Source: Peribolospora baueri
Lineage: Eukaryota; Basidiomycota; Peribolosporomycetes; Peribolosporales; Peribolosporaceae
Reading direction: 5' to 3'
DNA length: 64,000 nucleotides
Assembly (NCBI GenBank): GCA_029717555.1
Contig: JAMDHS010000045.1
Span: forward strand, 1 to 64,000
Each line of letters opens with the position of its first letter. Positions within the stretch are counted from its first letter, which is position 1. The notes under the pieces are model-generated. The model saw only the letters and a list, made by a program, of their open reading frames with translations. It made no database searches and was not told where the DNA came from. The translations under genes were made by a program, and so were the position numbers. Of the stretch, positions 47,301 through 56,941 are shown in pieces.

Positions 47301-48029
47301 TCCTCCTCCTTCTCCTCCTCCTCCTCCTCCTCCTCCTCTTCATCCTCCTCCTCCTCCTCTTCATCCTCATCCAGATCCATGCTCTCCTCGCTGTCCGTCG
47401 ACTCAGCAGCAGAGGAGAGGAAGGGTGCGGCTGGAAGCACCTTTTGGGTCTCGTCATCTGGGTCATATGACCTGAGAACGTAATGTCGTAAGTGAAAAGG
47501 GGAACGGACCTAGAAGCATAAGCACACCACCGGTGGGAGGGAAAAGCTAAAAAGGACAAATGGCTTCTATGGGGAGAAGGAAGGAGTGCGGGAGCAACAC
47601 ACCAAACTCACGTAACAGCGTCCGTCTCGCTAAACGTGACTCTCCTCATCAACCGCTTCTTTTTCGCCCTCCCATTCTCCGCGTCCTCATTGTCCCTGCT
47701 CGAGAATGCCCAAACGCCACTGTGGCGGGTCTCCTCTTCGTTCGGCTGTTGGAGGCTGATGTCGCCATGGTAAGTGTGACGGTCGGTGTGCTGGGTGGGG
47801 ATGCTGGCGATACGTAAAGCGCTCTTTCGTGGAACCTGCGTGAAGCAAGGATGGGGTAAGACCAGGACAAGGATAGAAAAAGAAAAAGGCGGAGGAAGTG
47901 AACGGAGAACGGACTCGTCAGTTCATCTCTATAGACCGCCTCGTCCCGCCTACGGATATGAAAACGAAGGCCTACCAAAGCCCTCCTCGCCCTTTTCCTA
48001 GGCGTCAAGTCTTCTTCCTCTTCCCTCAT
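43828..48029 (-). CDS. Spc7/Spc105/KNL1 kinetochore scaffold
   Basis: The outer-kinetochore scaffold that recruits PP1 and Bub1-Bub3. Exon 1 is MREEEEDLTPRKRARRAL. Exon 2 (47844-47615) holds VPRKSALRIASIP and RRVTFSETDAV; RVTF fits the PP1-binding RVxF motif. A poly-Asp/Glu exon follows (47440-47216). Then come DMQLTSPVGRIRR and three close repeats of NMSFxTxVGGLRRESMAPT (46990-46720) in the place of MELT repeats. A disordered S-P-rich region leads to the Spc7 domain: MDDFLHMVGLSFMDGLTVI, ARYVQSAAASMPLLDLLQN, LEDYIQEGREYQQQME. Coiled coils follow, then the RWD part (LRAEATVLLPRERTKYTASF, IVSWFVDQPFRSKDFDVQVV). The last exon reads TSALRSHFSKQLDAIASV with TGA at 43830-43828. Long plus-strand frames across 46050-47480 are shadows of this gene. 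Confidence 0.88.
44297..44350. repeat. A-run and (GAAA)n microsatellite inside a Spc7 intron
   Basis: On the plus strand a run of A is followed by about ten AAAG units. It lies in an intron of the Spc7-like gene, where on the coding strand it reads as (CTTT)n close behind a GTGAGG donor. Such arrays are length-variable. Confidence 0.9.
46720..46990 (-). repeat. three coding repeats (MSFxT modules) in Spc7
   Basis: Three in-frame copies encoding NMSF[TAV]T[TV]VGGLRRESMAPT, separated by acidic linkers of different length. The DNA of the three copies is also very similar, for example GAAAGACATGTTCA on the plus strand twice, which points to recent duplication or homogenisation. Confidence 0.85.
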
Positions 48030-50666
48030 ACCGTCTCCTGTCGTCTCTTAACGTTTCTTTGCCAACGGTCGATGGAGGTAAGGCGGTTAGATCGGTTTCG
48101 CTCCTCCGGCGTTCACAAATCCCGGTCGCGTGTGCCTCGACGCGTTTTGCTTTAGATCACGTGACATTTAATTCGCCCACCAGAACCCGGCTGGGGCGCC
48201 CTGCTGAACGGGACGTAGTTGCTATGAGAGACGAGCGTGGATTAAGGGGGGGCAGACGGCGAGAGAATGATCAGGTGAAGAGGCCATTGTCAAAAGGAGG
48301 AAGCATCTTCACCATGTCAGGTTCAGCTGAAAAGAGAGGTGAGCGCTAGTCCTGCCGGTCGGACGCTGGGATGGGCAAGGGATGCGTCTCGTTCTGAGCG
48401 TGAAACAGGCCTGTAAGTAGAGCTTGCGTGCTTATCAAGACGCATGAGGCCACTCGTCCGTCCCCTCGTCGAGAGGGAGCTCATATGGCTCGTGTCAGCT
48501 GATCAAAGGCGCTGGGCGTCTGTGCGACGGCCATGCAATGCAGACTTGTGCGGCGGAGGAAGTGGACGAAGAAAGAGGTATTCAACGTGAAGTCGTGCTG
48601 TACATGGCGAAATAGTGCGCTCAACAAGAAAGTCGTCCAGGGCAATCATTCGTTCGCCCGTCCAATCAGACGGAGCGAGACGCCACTTCCCTCGGTAAGC
48701 TTGTGCTTTCACGTTCTCTAGCCGCTCTGTCGCCATTTGGCGAGATGGACGGTGGTATAGTTGCATGCTCGAGGTAAAGTTGAGTGGCTCGGTTGCGTAG
48801 ATGGAGAAGCGCTCTAGAAGCGTCTAGCGAAGCAGAACGAAAGTAGGAAGGGCTAGCCTAACACTCGTCGTCCTCCCCTTGCAGGGCGTGCGTGGACAGT
48901 CGGACGAGCGTGGAGGTTGCCGCCTATCGAGGAAGGAGAAGAGAAAGGAGGTTGGTTGCCGGGCGAGGCTTCCATGCGCTCCACCTCGATGGAGAGCAAA
49001 TGGTCTCGTGGCCAGACAGGATGAGCGCCGGGCCGGACGTCCGTGCCTAGCTTATCTAGGTCGCTGGACCCGCCCATCATGGGCCGGGTGAGTGACTTGT
49101 ATATGTACGGTGAGGATCTGCCTAGTTGGGTCCACGCTAACGAGAGTGACGGTGGTGAAAGCGAAGATGATCCGCGCCTCGCAGATCGATCCGCGAACGA
49201 CGCTTGTCGCGTCGTTACTGGGAAAGGAAGGGCCGCCGGGGGAGGGGGAAGGGGAAGGGGCAGAGATGAGCTGCATGCACGCGGACGATCCTCGATGCCA
49301 CCGGCGGACTGATACAGCAGGTAAGGTAAACGGAAGGATCATGTGCTCCACCTGGGAATGCTCATCCGATCGTCTCGAGACGCCAACCGCGGACCCGGCG
49401 TGCCCGGTCGATCCGGCGGCGGAGGGGAAGGGGGATCGCTCGTCCGGATTCAGGTTTGCCATTTCGCATCTCTGACATCAGGTGTTTCATGTCTCGCAGT
49501 GGCCGCCGGGCCTTGCTCGTTCATTGCTCGCTTGCTGATCGACCCGTCGTCGCCCTGTCGGTCCGCATGCCCGTCCGTTGCGCGTGACGAAGGAGAGAGA
49601 TGAGGGCGACTGGGAGAGTGGGAAGAAATTGCACGGGGCGGACGAACGACGGCGAAGCCAAACCAAGGCGATGGAGTCCCCATCCACTCCACTCTCACTC
49701 TCACTCTCGCTCGCCTGTCGTAGTGTGCGTTCAACGACGACCAGCGCGGGTCATGCCGGCGGTTGCATGGATGGATGGCTCCGGCCCGCGCACGAGCCGG
49801 CGGCCGATCCAAATCACCAACGCTGCCACGGCGCCGCCATCCGTTCCTCTGCGACCACCGCTGGACCTAACCGAGGGCGCTTCCGTTGCTCCTCTTCTTC
49901 TCCTCTCCTTCCTTCCCTTCTCTCTTCCGGCACATCCTCTCCAGGCAGCCCCGGACAAGCGGCATCACCGAGGAGTGATGCCATCGTGCCGCATCACGGG
50001 CTCGCCACGGACGAGGCCGGACGAGCTGCCTCTTGTTCGTCCCCGGCCCAGCTCTGCCTTGACTGGCGCGGCAAAGGACACAGGAACTGAGCTCGTCTCC
50101 TAGGCGCTCGCAACCTCGTACTCTCTGCCCTCGGGAGGGCCCGAGATGTCAGCGGCCTAGCGGAGTCGTAGCGTCGTCGCAAGTTGTTCGAGATCGACTT
50201 CGACCAGGACGGCTCGAGCGCCCTCGCTGACTAGCATCGACTAAGTCGTCTCAGACCCACTTATTATTATCCGGCCCCACCGGCGGCGTCGTAGGCGCCA
50301 TAGCTTCAAGCCAAGGACAGCAACACTGCCCCCGACGGCAGTATGCTTGTCTTCCGCTCCGCTCCACTCAATCGAGCCGTCCTTCGTCTCTCCCCTCCCC
50401 TTCTCAACAATCCCGTGGCACTCAGACCGCTTATCTTCTCCACCGGCTCCCCGCTCTAGTTCCACTTGATCGTCCCCGGTGATCCTCGCTCATCACCATC
50501 ACAGATTAGACTGGGACGGCGAGGTCGTCATGAGAGCACCCGGGCTCTCAGATGTTGCCGCCGGCTCGTGACCGGGTTGCAGTGCCGTGCTCCGCTTGAC
50601 CTTCGAAGGGCTCTAGCTCGCCTCCAGCGCTGACGGTGATTCCGCACTCTCATCTCAGCCAACGTC
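48030..50666. other. long intergenic region without recognised gene
   Basis: About 2.6 kb between Spc7 and the aspartic protease. It holds the TCACGTGA palindrome at 48157-48164, about 130 bases upstream of the Spc7 start, a CTCTCACTCTCACTCTC repeat (about 49690-49710) and short GGGAAGGGGAAGGGG tracts (about 49240). Frames are open on both strands but show no consistent third-base bias, splice continuity or family match. A long regulated promoter for the protease or an unrecognised non-coding RNA is possible. No tRNA or transposon was seen. Confidence 0.4.
48157..48164. promoter_or_regulatory. TCACGTGA palindrome upstream of Spc7
   Basis: A perfect octamer palindrome, within GATCACGTGACATT, about 130 bases upstream of the Spc7 start codon. 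The same octamer stands upstream of the Ppc89-like gene at 28652. Binding by a Cbf1-like bHLH factor is inferred. Confidence 0.4.
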
Positions 50667-50672
50667 TATAAG
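50667..50672 (+). promoter_or_regulatory. TATA box of the aspartic protease gene
   Basis: TATAAG in the context CGTCTATAAGAAGG, about 130 bases before the ATG, followed by an almost pure pyrimidine leader (CCTTCACCTTCCCCCTCCC and onward). This arrangement suits a strongly and conditionally expressed secreted enzyme. Confidence 0.6.
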
Positions 50673-50801
50673 AAGGCCATGATCGTCGTCCGGATCCCGT
50701 CCTTCACCTTCCCCCTCCCTTTTCCATCCCATCACTTCCTTCCCCCCCACTCCCTTACCCTTCCCACCCTGCCCTAGCCAACCCACTCGTTCTCCCCAAT
50801 C

Positions 50802-51983
50802 ATGGTCGGTCGTACCCTCACCGCTGCCTTCGTGGCTACCCTCGCCCTCGGCGCCTCCGCCGCCCCCGCTCACTCTGACGGTGGCGCTAAGATCCCCCTC
50901 ACCAAGAAGGGCGACCTCCTCGCGCGCGATGGCACCTTGGACCGCGCCAAGCTCGTCCGCCACATCGACCTGGTCAAGGGCAAGTACGCCCAGATGATGG
51001 CCAACTACGAGAAGAACACGGGCATGCCCCACCCGTCTCGGATCGCTACGAACGGCCCCAGCAAGCGTGCTGGCACTGGTTCTGTCCCTCTCTCTGACCA
51101 GCAGGGCGAGCTTCTGTGGACCGGCTCGACGACCGTCGGCTCCAACACCCAGCAGGTCACCGTCGACTTCGACACCGGCTCCAGCGACACCTTCTTCCAG
51201 CCCAACGTCTACAACCCCTCCTCCAGCTCGGACAGCAAGGACACCAGCCAGACCTTCCAGGTCCAGTACGGTGACGGCAGCCAGGCTTCCGGCGAGGTCT
51301 ACACCGACGACTTTGCCGTCGGCGGTCTTACCGCCAAGAACCAGGAGGTCGGCGATGCCAAGAGCTCTACGCTCACCGGCCCTGACCAGGGTCTCTCCGG
51401 CATGGCTTGGCCCTCTCTGTCCACTTTCCCCTCCAAGAAGCCCTTCTTCAACACGCTCATGGACCAGAAGACCGTTTCCCAGGGCGTGTTCGGCTTCAAG
51501 CTCGCCAAGTCGGGTTCCGCCCTCAACCTCGGCGGCGTCGACTCGAGCGCCTACTCCGGCAGCATCACCTATTCGCCCGTCGACACCTCCCAGGGCTTCT
51601 GGTGGACCTCTGCGTCTGTCAACGGCCAGAAGATCAACGCCATCCTCGACACCGGCACCACTGTCATCGTGGCCCCCACTGCTCAGGCTCAGCAGCTCTT
51701 CTCCTCTCTGAACATCCAGACTCAGTCCGACCAGGGCTCGACCTACGGCACTTTCGACTGCTCGAATCCGCCCAAGGTCACCTTCACCTTCTCGGGCACC
51801 GACTTCACTCTCTCCCCGGACACCACCTCGTACGGCGGTAGCCAGAACGGTCAGTGCCAGACCAGCGTCCAGGGTGCCGACACCGGCATCAACGCCTGGA
51901 TTCTCGGTGATTCTTTCCTCCAGAACGTCTACGCCATCTTCGACTTCGACCAGAGTCGTGTCGGCCTCGCCAAGCAGGCGTGA
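50802..51983 (+). CDS. secreted pepsin-like aspartic protease (A1 family)
   Basis: An intronless 393-residue prepro-protease. Signal peptide at residues 1-20 (TAAFVATLALGASAAP), then a propeptide of about 70 residues that ends near the dibasic PSKR at 86-89, a likely Kex2-type site. The mature part has both catalytic motifs: VDFDTGSSD (Asp124) and AILDTGTTVIV (Asp283), each followed by hydrophobic-Gly type flap segments. The flap Tyr is in VQYGDGS (Tyr156). Cys320 and Cys352 can form the usual C-lobe disulphide. The end INAWILGDSFLQNVYAIFD is typical of the family. Codons are very strongly biased to C at the third base (GTC, CTC, GCC, AAG), far more than neighbours, which suggests high expression. 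The same bias opens a 555-codon antisense frame (50655-52322) that is not a gene. Confidence 0.95.
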   Translation: MVGRTLTAAFVATLALGASAAPAHSDGGAKIPLTKKGDLLARDGTLDRAKLVRHIDLVKGKYAQMMANYEKNTGMPHPSRIATNGPSKRAGTGSVPLSDQQGELLWTGSTTVGSNTQQVTVDFDTGSSDTFFQPNVYNPSSSSDSKDTSQTFQVQYGDGSQASGEVYTDDFAVGGLTAKNQEVGDAKSSTLTGPDQGLSGMAWPSLSTFPSKKPFFNTLMDQKTVSQGVFGFKLAKSGSALNLGGVDSSAYSGSITYSPVDTSQGFWWTSASVNGQKINAILDTGTTVIVAPTAQAQQLFSSLNIQTQSDQGSTYGTFDCSNPPKVTFTFSGTDFTLSPDTTSYGGSQNGQCQTSVQGADTGINAWILGDSFLQNVYAIFDFDQSRVGLAKQA

Positions 51984-52689
51984 GGGTATTAAACGGATCA
52001 GTCGATGCTTGCGGGACGATCCAGCTTCTGCTTCGCTGTCGTCTGCGCCTAGCTCGCCTCTTTTAGACCTCTTCTCTCTCTTCGTCTTCTTAACGGCCCA
52101 TTGACACGACCATGTTGTGAACGAACCCCCCCCCCCTCTCTTTGGCTCTCGGCTAGGGCCCCCTCCCCCCTTCCACCCCCCTCGAACCCGCACCACCTCC
52201 CCGACCCTCCCTTCCCCCCGACGGACATTTGCACCCCGCGCCTCGTTGCTCCTGCGTCTTCTGACGTTCGCTCTGCTCTGCTTCCTTGCCCCCGCTTGCT
52301 CTCTTCTCGCTGTACCTAGCACCTGCTCTCGCTCGCTGGTAACATAGCTGAGCCCCTTTTTTGTTTATCATAAGACTTGTGTGTGAACTGACTGACTGGT
52401 CTGATCTCTGGTAACGCGACGCGTCTCGATCACCGCTGTCACGCACCGATGTGGTGGTTGTGACCTTCGAGGCCATCGTCCCACTCATGATTGTGTACGG
52501 ATCGGATACCTCACTCTCAGGCGCGATTCGACGCGGCCACAAACGGCTCAATGCAGGAATGTATTTATTTCCCTGAGGAAAGGAAATAGAGCTAGAATGA
52601 AATGGCTACACGTCTGTTATACACTTGTACGGAGCGAGTTCAGGAAACACAACACCGGGCAGGAGGAGTGTGCCTCTACCTCGCGCTAC
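51984..52689. other. intergenic between convergent genes
   Basis: About 700 bases between the protease stop and the ELL-like stop. Contains C-rich tracts (CCCCCCCCCC near 52127) and a T-rich patch TTTTTTGTTTATCATAAG (about 52357) that may help 3' end formation. No gene recognised. Confidence 0.3.
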
Positions 52690-55381
52690 CTACCGTCCCG
52701 CCCCTTCCTCCTTCCCATGTTGACCCCCTGCCACCCCCTCCCCTTCGAAGCGCCTCTTGAAATCGTGCAAAACCTCCTTCATCCTTCCCAATTCGCCGTG
52801 CAATTCCACAAACTCTCCCGACAGCTTCTCCAGTTCCTCATAAGAAAGGGGCTCCGTCGGTTCGTCCGTCTCGCCCGAACTTGAACGCTCTTCCTCGGCA
52901 GAGGAGGATGACGGGGCGTCGACACCAGGCGGCGTCGGTCGCGGCCGCGGCCGCCAGACGAAGGTGGCAGATTCGGCGAGCGCGGCAAAGTACGCGGTCG
53001 AGGAGCTTCCTGGGGCCGGCTCGGGCTCCGGCGACGTTCGGAGCTCGCCCTCTTCTTCGATCTCACCCTCTTCCTCTTCCTTCTGACTCGCTTCGGGTGG
53101 CCGCCTGTGCTGCTGCTCCGCTCGAGCCTCCGCCTTTTCTCTCGCCCGCTGTTCCTCTGCCGCCCTCCACGCCTCCTCAGCCGCCGCCGCTTCCACTCTC
53201 TCCATCTCTTCCCGCCTCGCCAAGACCAAATCCTCTTCCAGCCTCTTCTGCTCCCCTTTCAGCCGACGATCCAACTTTTCGTACTCTACGTACTTCTCCC
53301 GGAAGCGCTTCCTCAACCGGTTGAAGTCGTCCACGTTGCGCACGTCGCCCCAGGGCTCCTTGGAATACGTCGAACCTGCGCCGGTGGGACGATGTTGGGC
53401 CTGCGGTGGCGGCCTTGCGGCAGCGGTCGCGGCCGCGTGCGAGTCGGGCGGCCGGGAGGCGGATGCAGAACGAGAGGAACCGGCGTCCCCCGCCCCTCGT
53501 CTCAGACTCGAGGACGCCAATGATGATCGAGCCTTTTTAGAAATTCTGGTTGCCATCGCCTCGCTAGGCGTCAAAGACGAAGAGTCGGAAGCGCTCGCAT
53601 CTCCGGCGGCAGCAGCTTCGCTCTTGCGCTTCTTCTTGTTCTTGTCCGAACTGGACGCCTTCGGCGAGCGCAGGAGATTGCGCTGAGCGAGAGGCACGTC
53701 CGGTTCCGACTCGGAATGCTCAACGTTCGGACGTGGTCGCCGTTTCTCCGCCGCCTGTTTCGGTTCCAAGCGAGTCTTGTCAGACGTTGCCACGGCCGCA
53801 GGCGCATTGAAGCCGGCCGATGGCTTCGATTTCAGCCCGATCTGACCGACGGCGGGCTGAGTATGGGCAGCGGGGACCATCTCCTCCGTCCGTCGCGACC
53901 TACGCTCGTCTGTTTGGGCGTCCACTGGCGCCTTTGAGCCTTCCTTCTCTTTGTCCTTCACCTTGCTCTTGGCCTTTATTGCAGGAGAAGGCGCTCTTCC
54001 CTTGGCCGCTCTTCTGATCCGCTCCAGCGCCTTGGCCCTCTCCGACTTGGGCGCTTTTGAGGCTTTCTTGGGAGCTGAAGAAGACAGACAAGGTTCGCCG
54101 TCATCCTCGTCGCCGTCGCTCGGATCGACCGCTCTCTCTCCCTTGTCTCGGCTGAGACTCGATAAAGACGTCGAATTGGTGACATCCGCGTTGGAGCGAT
54201 GGACGTCGGCTTTCTCGTCCACGAAATTCAGCCAAACAGGATCATCGGGTTCAAGGCCGAGCTCCTGGAACGCTTTGATCGCGTTGGCTACGGCTTGCTG
54301 GCGCTCACGTGGCGCGTATACCTTCCAGTGCGGGTCGACTTCCAGAAATGCATCCGCCTTAAGGCAATAACGGACGGCGGGCCCGGTCGAAAGGGATGGG
54401 ATGGGTGCAGAAGCGGCGCGACGGCCCTCGCGCCCGGCGTGAGTGTCCCTCGCACTCGAGGGATCCACGCGCGCGACGTCCTTGAGGACTTCCGTTACCG
54501 CTGCGTCTTGGCTGCCTGTCCTTTTGACGATTTCACTTCTCGGAGCAGGTCCTTTGGCCAAGTATTGGATGATGCGTTTGCGGAGAGGCGCGACATCAGG
54601 CTCTCCTTGCGAAGGGGTGGAGGAAGACGTTGTTGCGGCGAGAGGAGATGTCTGAGGCGTCGGTGCGGATGACTTGATAGCTGATTTAGCCGGCGTGGAC
54701 AGACGTGAATGGAGTTGTCCTACGGTGGAATCGTCGTTTGAAAGGTCAGAGCGAACTCCCCAGTCAAGCTCGTGCAAGCCATGTTCGAACACCCCCCGGA
54801 GACTGTACGACTCGGATTCAATCAACAGGCTCTTCTCCGCCAGGAAAGGCACGATGGAGTAAAAAGACGAGGCCCGCTTGGTCAATACAAGCATGCGTAG
54901 ATAGAGACGGGCGAGCACAAGCATCAGCCGGTCATGAACCAAGGAACGCGACGCTCACTGGCTGCTCGCCTTTCTCCAACCGCAACTTCATAACAATCGG
55001 CGAACGCCCTGCTCTCCGCGACCTGGCTCCGCGGGATCCCTCTTTCTCCTCCACGATGTCCTGTAGATGACTGAGGGCTTGATGAGGCAGCTTGACGTGC
55101 ATAGCAAAACGTCGGGACCGGGAGGCGCCGGGAGGGAGTGCTGCAGAGGCCGACGGCTCTCCACGTTGGGAGAAGTCAGAAGAAGGACCACCGAGACGGA
55201 CGGGTCCAGGCGAGTGGTCTCTGTCGGCATTCGCGTTGTAGCCAGCTGATCGAGAAGGCGCAGACATCTCGTAGTCTTCTCGAGACGGTGGCGGTTGTCC
55301 TGGGAAGGCTCGTGGGGGAGGTGTGCCGTCGGCAGGGGATCGGTGCCGGCGAGCTGATCCTTGGAAAACAGAGCGGGTCAT
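52690..55381 (-). CDS. ELL-like RNA polymerase II elongation factor
   Basis: Exon 1 (55381-54958) starts MTRSVFQGSARRHRS and includes RFAMHVKLPHQALSHLQDIV and PIVMKLRLEKGEQP, a beta-rich N-terminal ELL-type domain. A GTGAGC donor there joins to a long exon at about 54895 (RASSFYSIVPFLAEKSLLIE), which continues with VGQLHSRLSTP and a winged-helix segment (PLRKRIIQYLAKGPAPRSEI, then YCLKADAFLEVDPHWKVY). A long disordered Ser/Lys region follows. The C-terminal ELL/occludin homology domain reads VRNVDDFNRLRKRFREKYVE and ends LSGEFVELHGELGRMKEVLH. This order (ELL domain, winged helix, linker, occludin homology) is that of ELL factors, which reduce polymerase pausing. The start codon is uncertain: the frame is open to an ATG at 55501, and one at 55266 is also possible. 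Confidence 0.68.
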
Positions 55382-55664
55382 ATCAACAAGGGCCCTGCAG
55401 CCCTGTAGCGTTGAGGGCCAGAACGGAGGTGGTGGAGGGAAACAAAAGACGAGAAAGGGCGAGCTCGTGATTCGGCCAGGAAAGTTATTCCGATCAGACA
55501 AGGGAACCGTCAGTGCCCGCCGCGGCCGCAGCAGGTGTGATCATATTGCATCGCCTCGTGCTCGTCCTCTTCTCCCTCACCAACCCGCTCCTCATCCCAG
55601 CTAGGGCCGACAAAGAGAAGAGAGAAAAAAAGGGAGCTCAGAGTAGAAAGGAGCACCGCGCAAC
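55382..55664. promoter_or_regulatory. divergent promoter, ELL-like and AGTRAP-like genes
   Basis: About 280 bases between two opposite start codons. A GCGGCCGC site lies at about 55521-55530. No TATA box was seen. If the ELL-like gene starts at 55501 the promoter is only about 160 bases. Confidence 0.35.
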
Positions 55665-56590
55665 ATGTCTTTCGCTGATTTCGCCTCTCGCCCAGGGCAG
55701 ATGGACCTCGAGGCGCTAATCAAAATACACACGGTGCGTCCTTGAGATCCCAGGACGTAAACATATCGGCACGGCGCCTCTTGTCGCTCGCCCCTACTGA
55801 CGAAATCTTACTACTCCGTCTCTGCATCATGCCGTATTTCTCTCGCTGCCATTCCTTCCCGGTGCGTCCCAGACCGTTGCCGCCGCGTCTGCGCCGTTCG
55901 CTTCGCCGTGGTGGAACCTACCGATCTTCCTATTCGGCTACGCCGCCTACGACCGAACGGAGAGCAACGACCCATTGAGACTGGTAAGCCGCCCTTCCCC
56001 TCCCGCCCATATCAACTTTCGTCTCCTCTCTACGCAACCCGGAGCCTGACCGAGGTGTGATTGCCGCACTCTGCTGACGCCCGTGCCTTTTCCGCATTCG
56101 CTCGTTGCGCACCTCTCCACCCCCTCCATCCTTCACGCAGTTCCTTCCTATCCTCGTCTTCTCAATCCCGCTAGACCTAATCTTCTTCTATAACACCAGG
56201 AGCCCACGCAATATTGGGGGATGGCTCCTATGGATCATCTACGTCAACAACATGGGCCTCAAGTTCGTCACCATGCGCGCGACGGTCGCGTCTCTCTCTC
56301 GCAGGGGAGCCGAGCCCGGCCGCATTGGTGGATGGGTCGATGCCGCGACGGGACAATTCCGTGGAGGCGGCTTCGGCAGCGGCGGCCAGGGTGCGTTCAT
56401 GCCTGGAGGTTACCAGGACGTGCCCGACCTCGAGGACCAAGTGCACGCTCCTCCGGCCGTCCCTGCCGGCCCAGCCCCACCGTTTCAGTCGGCTCCTCCC
56501 GCTGCTGCGACGGTCGCCACCCATACGCCTGCCCCACCCGCCCACCCCGCGCCCAGTGGGGTGACAGGCGGTTATCATACCCTAGAGTGA
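55665..56590 (+). CDS. small multispan membrane protein, AGTRAP-like
   Basis: Three exons (55665-55733, 55873-55983, 56141-56590), all in phase, give 209 residues: MSFADFASRPGQMDLEALIK, then WWNLPIFLFGYAAYDRTESN-DPLRL, then FLPILVFSIPLDLIFFYNTR and IGGWLLWIIYVNNMGLKFVT. There are three hydrophobic spans in the first 120 residues, then a Gly- and Pro-rich cytosolic tail ending GGYHTLE. The pattern of a Trp-Asn-rich span, an acidic-D-P loop, a span with an F-L-D-I-like core and a final span matches the AGTRAP (angiotensin receptor-associated protein) family. Animal members regulate receptor traffic; the fungal role is not known to me. The family call is from pattern only. Confidence 0.6.
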
Positions 56591-56941
56591 GCCAGTGCTG
56601 GCCACCTTATTAGTCTGTACGTGTCGAATCAAGCCAACACGGCTACTTTTGTAAATGGAAAGAAGAAGAACGCTTGGATGTCTCGCCTTTCCTGTTGGGC
56701 GGCCTTGGAAGTCGAAAAAGACTTCCGCACGGATAAGGGCTGTGGTTATACCCTGAGGTCTCGACAGTGCGTCCATCGACCTCACTGGCCGGAAAAAGCA
56801 GGGAGATGCGTAGGAACGGAGATGCGTAGGAACGGAGGGAACGGTAGAATACTAAGATTCCTTCACACCCCTTCAAACGAGGCCGTGGCCGTTTGTACAA
56901 TTGGACTCCTTTGCACATCCGTCCCAGATTTCCGCGACCGC
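56591..56941. other. intergenic between convergent genes
   Basis: About 350 bases between the AGTRAP-like stop and the Pho88 stop. It holds a perfect tandem duplication of AGATGCGTAGGAACGG (about 56803-56836). No gene seen. Confidence 0.35.

Noticed and set aside
46056-47483. Plus-strand frames rich in Arg/Gly and poly-Ser over Spc7
   Set aside because: They are antisense to the Spc7 disordered and poly-acidic coding regions.
47649-47820. Minus-strand frame MATSASNSRTKRRPATVAFGH as Spc7 exon
   Set aside because: The correct exon is in another frame (KSALRIASIP to RRVTFSETDAV), which has proper splice sites on both sides and Spc7-type motifs.
48030-50640. Possible genes in the long region before the protease
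   Set aside because: No frame combines codon bias, a signal or domain, and splice continuity. I prefer to leave it unannotated.
50655-52322. 555-residue minus-strand frame
   Set aside because: It lies exactly antisense to the intact aspartic protease; its composition (Gly, Glu, Val, Leu only) is that of a codon-bias shadow.
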